From Opitutales bacterium (lineage in GTDB: Bacteria > Verrucomicrobiota > Verrucomicrobiia > Opitutales > Intestinicryptomonadaceae): a stretch of DNA of 5,130 bases. The notes beneath the pieces are model-generated. The model searched no databases, was not told the DNA's origin, and saw only the letters and a list, made by a program, of their open reading frames with translations. The stretch covers positions 1-5,130 of the forward strand of contig JAGBOM010000084.1 of NCBI GenBank assembly GCA_017633865.1. The letters run 5' to 3'. Of this stretch, positions 1 through 4,389 are shown one piece after another; position 1 is the first letter of the stretch, and each line of letters opens with the position of its first letter. Made by a program: the position numbers and the translations under genes.

Positions 1-6
1 GACTTT

Positions 7-14
7 GAGGAGGA
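7..14 (+). promoter_or_regulatory. Shine-Dalgarno sequence of the first gene
   Basis: GAGGAGGA is a near-perfect anti-16S match. Ten bases separate GGAGG (9-13) from the ATC codon at 24, but 22 bases separate it from the TTG at 36. An in-frame TAG at 15-17 rules out any start further upstream. A TGA at 6-8 overlaps the motif and may be the end of an upstream gene, although the frame of that gene cannot be seen. The site argues for initiation near position 24. Confidence 0.6.
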
Positions 15-35
15 TAGGGCGCGATCAAAAAATAT

Positions 36-527
36 TTGTTCAGGGTTGTTCTCGCGCTTTTGTTCGCGGTTTTTGCAGTTTTAGCCGCGTTTTTTTTGGA
101 CAGGGCTTTTGTAAGGTACTCCAAGGCGGAGGCTGCGCCCGCCGAGCTTCTTTGCGCGCGCGCCTTTTTTGAAAAGCTTGTTTCGGACGCTCCCGAATCG
201 GAGGCCGAGGCGGCGGAAATGCTGGGCGGGGCCGCGAAAAATTCTTCGGGCGGGGCGTTAAACATTGTGCGCGGGCTTAAAGAGCGGCTTAAGGGCTTTG
301 CGGGCGGAGATTTTGAAATTAGGGCGTACCCCGCGAGCGCATGGGTTAAGAACCGCAATTTGGCGGATTTTTCCGAGCAGGTTTACGACAGGAAGGTTTT
401 TATTTCGCTCAGAAAAATCGACGAAACGGAGCGCGATAGTTTGGAAAACCCGCCCGCCGCGCTTTTGATGTTGAGCGTTGATAGTGGAGGCAAAATAGAC
501 CTCCCGATAACCCTCTATAAGTTTTAG
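36..527 (+). CDS. Hypothetical membrane-anchored protein, single N-terminal TM segment
   Basis: I do not recognise this protein. Seen directly: a 163-residue frame whose first ~24 residues form one hydrophobic segment (FRVVLALLFAVFAVLAAFFL), followed by DRAF and a ~135-residue mixed-charge domain. It has one Cys (about residue 40), an Ala/Glu-rich stretch (about 45-65), a Gly/Lys-rich stretch (about 68-95) and a C-terminus rich in short beta-like segments, ending ITLYKF. Inference: a type II inner-membrane anchor or uncleaved signal with a periplasmic domain, perhaps an accessory to an envelope complex. The canonical start in this frame is TTG at 36, but it lies far from the Shine-Dalgarno sequence. 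Starting at ATC 24 would add four residues and give the more typical N-terminus MKKYLFRVV. The gene probably belongs to an operon coming from the left edge. Its TAG stop is followed at once by the structured element at 527-645, whose tip is a likely terminator. Confidence 0.75.
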   Translation: MFRVVLALLFAVFAVLAAFFLDRAFVRYSKAEAAPAELLCARAFFEKLVSDAPESEAEAAEMLGGAAKNSSGGALNIVRGLKERLKGFAGGDFEIRAYPASAWVKNRNLADFSEQVYDRKVFISLRKIDETERDSLENPPAALLMLSVDSGGKIDLPITLYKF

Positions 528-645
528 GCGGAGGCTTTTGGCGAAGAAGTTCGTTGCTTCAAAAAAACCGCGATAGTTACATGCTTAGTATGCGCCTATC
601 GCGGTTTTTTCTTGCGCCTGCTTCTTCATCCAAAATCCTCTCGCC
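527..645 (+). repeat. Structured palindromic element, copy 1
   Basis: A long imperfect hairpin that starts at the last base of the preceding stop codon. From the outside in: GGCG/CGCC (527-530 with 642-645), GAGG/CCTC (531-534 with 637-640, T641 bulged), a C535/T636 mismatch, TTTTGG/CCAAAA (536-541 with 630-635), GAAGAAG/CTTCTTC (543-549 with 621-627), a large internal loop (TTCGTTGCTTC 550-560 opposite CTTGCGCCTG 611-620), then an A/T helix and the apical stem CCGCGATAG/CTATCGCGG. A second copy lies at 821-938 in the opposite orientation and supports the fold through compensatory changes. It could be a non-coding RNA, a 3'-UTR/terminator module or a non-autonomous palindromic mobile repeat. 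I know of no named family that matches. Confidence 0.75.
562..610 (+). terminator. Rho-independent terminator of the first gene (apex of element copy 1)
   Basis: CCGCGATAG (568-576) pairs perfectly with CTATCGCGG (596-604). Six A residues before the stem pair with the six T residues after it (605-610), giving a 15-bp helix around a 19-nt loop. The T-tract follows the stem, and the stop codon lies 35 bases upstream, so it fits termination of the plus-strand gene. The A-tract makes it potentially bidirectional. The loop is longer than usual. Confidence 0.7.
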
Positions 646-745
646 TAAACAAGAGAGCTTATTGCGGTTTTATTTTTTCTATTTTTTATTTGGATTTTTT
701 TCTAAAAGGGCTATTAAACGAAGTTTTATGCGGCTTTAGGCAGGA

Positions 746-763
746 GGCGCGGGGCTCCGCGCC
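746..763. repeat. GC-rich hairpin
   Basis: GGCGCGG (746-752) and CCGCGCC (757-763) form a perfect 7-bp all-GC stem around a GGCT loop. No T-tract follows on either strand, so it is not a standard terminator. It sits between the two structured elements and could be part of the repeat cluster. Confidence 0.6.
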
Positions 764-800
764 GAAGAATCATAAGAGAGGAAGCGGAGCTTCCGAGGGT

Positions 801-816
801 CAAGGGTGTGCCCTTG
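801..816. repeat. Small hairpin beside element copy 2
   Basis: CAAGGG/CCCTTG with a TGTG tetraloop is a perfect 6-bp stem. In element orientation (minus strand) it comes directly after the conserved AAACAAG that follows the long hairpin. At the same place after copy 1 there is only a weak counterpart (AAG/CTT, 651-660). Confidence 0.5.
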
Positions 817-820
817 TTTT

Positions 821-938
821 GGCGAGCGATTTTGGATGCGGAAACAGGCGCGAGGATAAAAAAGCTTGGAATAGAATTTACATTCATTCCAAGCTTTTTT
901 TGACGAAGCAACGAACTTCCGCGCCAAAAGCGCTCGCC
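821..938 (-). repeat. Structured palindromic element, copy 2 (inverted)
   Basis: Same architecture as the element at 527-645, read on the minus strand. Outer helix GGCGAGCG/CGCTCGCC (938-931 with 828-821) has 8 perfect pairs. Then come the C/T mismatch (930/829), TTTTGG/CCAAAA (929-924 with 835-830), GCGGAAG/TTTCCGC (922-916 with 844-838, last pair G-T), an internal loop with TTCGTTGCTTC (915-905) opposite GCGCCTG (851-845), and an apical helix. Internal-loop sequences are identical to copy 1, but helix sequences differ by paired substitutions: 544-626 A-T becomes C-G, 545-625 A-T becomes G-C, and three outer pairs change in the same way. It lies downstream of the minus-strand gene, just past that gene's terminator. 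Confidence 0.75.
858..900. terminator. Terminator-like bidirectional hairpin (apex of element copy 2)
   Basis: AAAAAAGCTTGGAAT (858-872) and ATTCCAAGCTTTTTT (886-900) form a perfect 15-bp helix. It continues inward as GAAT/ATTC (874-877 with 882-885) around a TTAC loop, with one bulged A at 873. There is a U-tract on both strands. It could be a backup terminator for the minus-strand gene or simply the tip of the repeat. Its stem sequence is unrelated to that of the matching hairpin at 562-610. Confidence 0.55.
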
Positions 939-973
939 AAAAAAAGGCGCGTAAGAAATAATTACGCGCCTTT
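939..973 (-). terminator. Rho-independent terminator of the PEP-CTERM gene
   Basis: On the minus strand AAAGGCGCGTAA (973-962) pairs perfectly with TTACGCGCCTTT (954-943) around a 7-nt loop. It runs into a seven-base T-tract (945-939) whose first three T residues belong to the stem. The stop codon of the minus-strand gene is only 22 bases upstream. Position, stem and U-tract all fit an intrinsic terminator. Confidence 0.85.
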
Positions 974-995
974 AGTTAAATGGTTTTGCAAACTG

Positions 996-3845
996 CTACT
1001 TGCGCCTGCGGTAGGCCGCGAAGGCGAGGGCAAGCGCGCCGAAGACTGCCGCGCAGGTGGCGGGTTCGGGAACGTTTGCGGTGTAGTAGATTACGAAATC
1101 GTAGTAGTTGGTTTCGGTGTTTTGCTCGTAGGCGAAACGGATATCCTCGTCGGCCGCGCCGCTTGAGATTACGTTTACGAGGTCGGTGTCTTTAACGGTG
1201 TTGTTGGCGAAGTCAATCCAGTACTGTTCGAGGTTGTTTTTAATATTGGGCGAGCTGGACATTAAAACGTACTTTTCGTTAATGCACTGGACGTCCGCAA
1301 GGGCGGAGAAGTCGATTATAAGCGCGCCGTTAAGGGCGTTATTGATGCCGTTATTTATAACGATTGTAGATATGCCCTTGCTGTCAATCTGGTATTCCAA
1401 AACGCCGCCTACGGGATTTGCCCAAGAGGTGCCTACTTCGGCGTTGCCGCGCATCATTCTAAAGCTGTTTACATCGATAACAGAACCGCCGCCCACGATT
1501 CTTACCCTGTCTTCGCCAGCGAGCCTTGCGCCGTTGCCCACATAGAGGCCGTCGATGTAGAGTTTGTTGCCGCTGCCGTTAACTTCAAGGAGCAGGTCGC
1601 CGCCCCAGAATTGGCGGCCGGAGAATTCGCCAAGCTTAATGGTGTAGCGGGAGTCGTTCGCTCTTTTTAATTCCGTATTGCCCGCAAGGATAAGCTGCGT
1701 TTTCGTGGTTGACTGTTCGTCTTCGTCGGGATCCAAATCGGACTTATAGTAGCCCTGCAAGTTGAATTCGTTCTGGTTTACAATGATATAGTTCTTTGCT
1801 TCGGCGGAGTCGCTCTTGGAGTAGATTTGGTAGGTGCCGCCAGTAGATTCGGAATTATTGAAGTTGAGGCCGCCGCCGACGCTCAAGGTGTTGCCGGAAC
1901 CCGTCATAGAGAGGTAGTAGCCACCAATGCCGCCGCTTTCGTCTTCCGTCATTTTGCCGTGGAAGTTGAAGTTCAGTTTGGCGTCCAAAGTTCCGTTTGT
2001 GCCCTCCATGGAAACTAGGAATTTGCGGGAGTCTGTGCCTGCGTAGTTCAGGTTCATTTGCGCGTTTGAGGTTAATGTAGCGCCGTCGCCTTTAAGTATG
2101 ACTTGCGTCAAACCGGAAGCGCCGGTGCCGAAGTCCCAGTTATTGGAGGTTGTGAAGGTTGCTCCGTCGATAATAATTGACGAAACTGCGGTATAGGGGT
2201 TTTCATAGTCCCATGCGGTTTCGTTATAAGCTCTGAGCGCTACGCCGCCAATCGAAACATTTGCTCCGTTTGAAACGATAAATTCGTTCTTGCCCGAAGC
2301 ATAGTTATACATTGCAAGACCGCTACTCGTGGTAACCGCTATGTTGTCTGTAAGCTCTATTGTAGCCTTGGAGGAGCCTTCGCTTTCATACCTAAAGCCA
2401 TAGAATTCAAAGTTCGCGGTTGTTGTAAAGGTGTTTGTGGCGCCGCCTATTACAACTTTTGCGTTTGTATCGTAGCCGTTATAAACGCTAATGCCGCCGA
2501 CATTCATCGCCGAGTTTGTCGCGGCGGCGCTGGCGGAGCCGTCGTTCACGCCGAAAAAGAAGCTCGCGTTCGCGCAGGATTCAATTTCGTTGCGGTCGGC
2601 GTTGTTAAGCATGTATAGGCGGCCTGCGTTAAAGGTGTTGTTTTCTCCGGTTATGGAGAAGTTTGCCGTGCCAGATCTAAATGAGAATCTGGTATTGCTG
2701 CCGTAGGCGTTGCCGACTACGAAGTTGCCTCTTGAATTATATACGGCGTTGCCGTTCATCAAGAAGTTCAAGGTGTAGGCGCTGTCGGAGCCGTCGTAGT
2801 TTGAAATATCTACAGTAGTGCCGCCGCTGTTTGCGAGGATTGCGGTTCTTTCGGCGCTGTCGCCCTGCATTTTAAAAGTATAAGTGCCCACAGCGGAGGC
2901 GCCATTTTCGTTGCCAAGCCTTACGCCTTTTGCGGAAAGCTTAGAGCCGTTTAAAAGGCTGAAGTTAAAGTAGATGTCGGCGGCTGTCATAGTGCCGATT
3001 TGAAGAGTCAAGTCCGCGCCGCTGAGGCCTGAGGTGGGAATCGGGTCTACAAAGTTGTAGTATTCAACAGCGGTTTTGCCTTCGTTTACAACGCCCAAGC
3101 CGTTTACAACCGAGCCGTTGTCAAAAACAACGTCGATATGCATATTTTGATTGTTCGCTGCAGTGTTAATAACGTGGTTGCCGAAGCCGTTGTTTTGCGA
3201 GGCGTCTTTATTCCAAACGTTGTATGTGGAATTGTCGAAGACAAAGCTTGTGTTGTTCTGGAAATTCAAGGGATTAGCCTCGATATTTCTTTGCAGGGTC
3301 GCGCCGTTTCTAAATAAAACTTTGCCCTGTTCGGAGCCGCCGCCGTTTGAGCCGAAGCCGCCGGCAATAACCGTGCCGCCGTCAACCAAGATGTGGACTT
3401 TGTCGGGATCGGAGGCGGTGGACTGCGGCGTCCAAAAGCGTATGCCTTTGTTTCCGTCCAGCTGAAGAACGCCGTTTTTATTTACGACTATTTGGGAGCG
3501 GTTGCACTGCTCTATGAAAGTGTCTTTGCCCGTGTCGGTAATGTGGAGCGTCGAAGTTTTTGTGTCGTCGTCGCCGCCGATTAAGAGATTAGTGTATTGG
3601 CGGACGTACATAGCGGCGCTGTCCAACACTATGGTCTCGCCGTTCTGGATTCTGATCGCGGAGCTTTCGGTATTGTTAATGTCGAAGTAATAGCGGTCGC
3701 GATTTTGTGTCGTTTCCGTTTCCGACGTCCATACGATATCGTTCCAGTTGTAATCTATGGGACTTGTGGTGTTTATTTGATAGTCGTACGCCGCGTAGGC
3801 GTAGCCGCAGGAGAGGGCTGAGAGGAGTAATAGATAACGTTTCAT
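996..3845 (-). CDS. PEP-CTERM sorting-domain protein, solenoid-repeat exported protein
   Basis: A 949-residue exported protein. Residues 1-18 are a Sec signal peptide (MKRYLLLLSALSCGYAYA, likely cleavage AYA|AYD at 18/19). The body (about 20-910) is rich in Asn, Gly, Ser and Thr, nearly Cys-free, and built of degenerate units of roughly 35-45 residues with the theme (hydrophobic)xGxxNTFxxxxxLxxxN, for example FSITGENNTFNAGRLYMLNN, KVVIGGATNTFTTTANF, LSMTGSGNTLSVGGGLNFNN and LEVNGSGNKLYIDGLYVGN. This is typical of a beta-helix or autotransporter-like passenger. The C-terminus (925-949) has VPEP, a hydrophobic stretch and a YRRRK tail, the PEP-CTERM tripartite signal. In known systems an exosortase cleaves this signal and the protein goes to the cell surface or extracellular matrix. 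No catalytic motif is visible; adhesion or a structural matrix role is only inference. The gene is transcribed alone, with a terminator just after the stop. The start is fixed by the signal peptide although no Shine-Dalgarno sequence precedes it. Confidence 0.93.
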   Translation of the reverse strand: MKRYLLLLSALSCGYAYAAYDYQINTTSPIDYNWNDIVWTSETETTQNRDRYYFDINNTESSAIRIQNGETIVLDSAAMYVRQYTNLLIGGDDDTKTSTLHITDTGKDTFIEQCNRSQIVVNKNGVLQLDGNKGIRFWTPQSTASDPDKVHILVDGGTVIAGGFGSNGGGSEQGKVLFRNGATLQRNIEANPLNFQNNTSFVFDNSTYNVWNKDASQNNGFGNHVINTAANNQNMHIDVVFDNGSVVNGLGVVNEGKTAVEYYNFVDPIPTSGLSGADLTLQIGTMTAADIYFNFSLLNGSKLSAKGVRLGNENGASAVGTYTFKMQGDSAERTAILANSGGTTVDISNYDGSDSAYTLNFLMNGNAVYNSRGNFVVGNAYGSNTRFSFRSGTANFSITGENNTFNAGRLYMLNNADRNEIESCANASFFFGVNDGSASAAATNSAMNVGGISVYNGYDTNAKVVIGGATNTFTTTANFEFYGFRYESEGSSKATIELTDNIAVTTSSGLAMYNYASGKNEFIVSNGANVSIGGVALRAYNETAWDYENPYTAVSSIIIDGATFTTSNNWDFGTGASGLTQVILKGDGATLTSNAQMNLNYAGTDSRKFLVSMEGTNGTLDAKLNFNFHGKMTEDESGGIGGYYLSMTGSGNTLSVGGGLNFNNSESTGGTYQIYSKSDSAEAKNYIIVNQNEFNLQGYYKSDLDPDEDEQSTTKTQLILAGNTELKRANDSRYTIKLGEFSGRQFWGGDLLLEVNGSGNKLYIDGLYVGNGARLAGEDRVRIVGGGSVIDVNSFRMMRGNAEVGTSWANPVGGVLEYQIDSKGISTIVINNGINNALNGALIIDFSALADVQCINEKYVLMSSSPNIKNNLEQYWIDFANNTVKDTDLVNVISSGAADEDIRFAYEQNTETNYYDFVIYYTANVPEPATCAAVFGALALAFAAYRRRK
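999..1073 (-). other. PEP-CTERM sorting signal (residues 925-949)
   Basis: The last 25 codons encode VPEP, then about 17 mainly Ala/Leu/Phe residues forming one membrane span, then the basic cluster RRRK before the stop. This order (PEP motif, TM helix, Arg-rich end) is the established recognition signature of exosortase-processed proteins and implies an exosortase gene elsewhere in the genome. Confidence 0.92.
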
Positions 3846-3853
3846 GTTTTGTT

Positions 3854-3882
3854 GTTATATATTTGTTAAAGTTGTATGTTTA
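3854..3882 (-). promoter_or_regulatory. Possible promoter of the PEP-CTERM gene, close to its start codon
   Basis: On the minus strand TAAACA (3882-3877, four of six matches to TTGACA) is followed after 17 bases by TATAAC (3859-3854, five of six matches to TATAAT). Transcription would begin about two bases before the ATG at 3845, giving an almost leaderless mRNA, which agrees with the lack of a Shine-Dalgarno sequence. The region is so AT-rich that chance matches are likely. A better -35 match, TTGACT (3932-3927), has only a poor -10 (TGTTTT) at 17 bases. Confidence 0.35.
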
Positions 3883-4105
3883 AAAAATTCCTTTTTTTTT
3901 AAGAAAACACTTCAGCTCGTTTAAAAAGTCAATACTTTTTTAAAAAAATTTTTAAAATTTTAACTGTTTTTTACTTTTGGCGGGATAGCCGCCTTATATT
4001 ATACGTATATTATATATATTAAGCGGAGCTTGCAAATTTGTTTTTTTGACGAATTTTTTAAGGGCTTTTGGATTTTTTTTTAAGAGGAGGAGGGCAAGCT
4101 CCAAG

Positions 4106-4175
4106 TTTTTGCGGGGCGGGCTGGAGGGGAAAATTTTGCACTTAAAGGAAAAGGAACCTTTTTTTGCGGGGCGGG
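4106..4175 (+). repeat. 15-base G-rich direct repeat
   Basis: TTTTTGCGGGGCGGG occurs at 4106-4120 and again at 4161-4175. Each copy is followed at some distance by AAAATTTTGC (4130-4139) or AAATTTTGC (4199-4207), so the repeat unit may be a diverged block of about 35-55 bases. Between them lies AAAGG/CCTTT potential pairing, and after the second copy a GGCGGA/TCCGC hairpin (4175-4190). Confidence 0.6.
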
Positions 4176-4254
4176 GCGGAAAAAATCCGCGCCTAAAAAA
4201 ATTTTGCGGCGGGGCAAAAAAAGTGTTGCAAACGGGGCGCGGGGCTGTCAGCTT

Positions 4255-4276
4255 TGTTTCCTTTATCCAAAATCGC
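4255..4276 (+). repeat. Fragment or degenerate third copy of the structured element
   Basis: TGTTTCC (4255-4261) and ATCCAAAATCGC (4265-4276) are identical to the 3' strand of copy 2 read on the minus strand (846-840 and 837-826), with three spacer bases instead of two. The matching 5' strand with TTCGTTGCTTC is not present. AAAGGAAA (4144-4151) could pair with TTTCCTTT (4257-4264) as a diverged partner. CCTAAACAA, which follows copy 1, recurs at 4321-4329. Confidence 0.4.
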
Positions 4277-4295
4277 AATTAAGCGGGGATAAAAA

Positions 4296-4321
4296 GCAAA
4301 GCGGCGCGGTTGCCGTTTTGC
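4296..4321. promoter_or_regulatory. Strong hairpin in the rpsA leader (minus-strand terminator possible)
   Basis: GCAAAGCGGC (4296-4305) pairs with GCCGTTTTGC (4312-4321) over ten bases with one G-T wobble, around a GCGGTT loop. On the plus strand no T-tract follows, so it would be a structure in the rpsA 5' leader, 68 bases before the start codon. On the minus strand the stem runs into TTTTT (4295-4291), which fits an intrinsic terminator that would stop antisense transcription coming from rpsA. The two roles cannot be separated from the sequence. Confidence 0.45.
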
Positions 4322-4379
4322 CTAAACAAAACATCAAACCTCAACCCGCCCCACGGCACGTTGCCCGAAAGGCGTTTTT

Positions 4380-4385
4380 AAGGAA
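4380..4385 (+). promoter_or_regulatory. Ribosome binding site of rpsA
   Basis: AAGGAA lies four bases before ATG 4390 (five from AAGGA). It selects this start over the in-frame ATG at 4402, which would be about 17 bases away. Confidence 0.65.
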
Positions 4386-4389
4386 CATA

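Larger units (their letters stand above)
646..820. other. Spacer between the two element copies, hairpin-rich, no gene seen
   Basis: The first part (about 664-712) is strongly T-rich on the plus strand. The second part carries three compact perfect hairpins: GGCGCGG/CCGCGCC (746-752 with 757-763, loop GGCT), GGAAGC/GCTTCC (780-785 with 789-794, loop GGA) and CAAGGG/CCCTTG (801-806 with 811-816, loop TGTG). Open frames through here show no ribosome binding site and no protein-like composition. Just beyond the outer stem both copies carry AAACAAG (647-653 on plus, 818-812 on minus), so the element may extend slightly past the hairpin. Confidence 0.6.
3846..4389. other. Divergent intergenic region between the PEP-CTERM gene and rpsA, no gene seen
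   Basis: This 544-base stretch has two halves. About 3846-4020 is very AT-rich and holds the probable promoter side of the minus-strand gene, a small GGCGG/CCGCC hairpin (3979-3993), a TATACGTATA palindrome (4000-4009) and runs of A and T. About 4080-4250 alternates G-rich and A-rich blocks and includes a 15-base direct repeat. It ends with a match to the structured element, a strong hairpin and the ribosome binding site of rpsA. Long open frames exist on both strands but have low-complexity Lys/Phe/Gly/Arg composition and no ribosome binding site, so I do not call them genes. I found no convincing promoter for rpsA. Confidence 0.6.

Noticed and set aside
1..84. End of an upstream gene overlapping the first gene (plus frame 1, stop at 82-84)
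   Set aside because: The frame is open, but only 27 codons are visible and they show no recognisable protein. A TGA at 6-8 in another frame is an equally likely upstream stop.
726..927. Minus-strand short open frames in the element cluster
   Set aside because: They are translations of element copy 2. Their similarity to the plus-strand frame at 554-739 (LAPASSSKILSPKQ versus LAPVSASKIARQNK) comes from the DNA repeat, not from a protein family.
527..938. Integron attC sites
   Set aside because: The elements are folded palindromes of suitable size, but no GTTRRRY/RYYYAAC end boxes are present and there are no cassette genes or integrase.
527..938. Insertion sequence or CRISPR array
   Set aside because: No transposase frame lies between the inverted copies, no target-site duplication is evident, and there is no regular short repeat-spacer pattern.
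612..1166. Plus-strand open frame of 184 codons across the intergenic region into the PEP-CTERM gene
   Set aside because: It starts inside the structured element, runs through two terminators and then antisense through the 3' end of a confident gene, with no ribosome binding site.
3788..3845. Lipoprotein signal with Cys13
   Set aside because: The residues before the cysteine (A-L-S) do not fit a lipobox well, while AYA|AYD is a good signal peptidase I site.
3904..3932. Promoter based on TTGACT (3932-3927, minus)
   Set aside because: The -35 is good, but at 16-18 bases spacing only TGTTTT-like sequence is found, so it is not called as a feature.
3994..4282. Overlapping open frames on both strands (78 codons plus, 94 codons minus)
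   Set aside because: Low-complexity Lys/Phe/Gly/Arg composition from A- and G-tracts, no ribosome binding site, mutually antisense, and overlapping repeats and hairpins.
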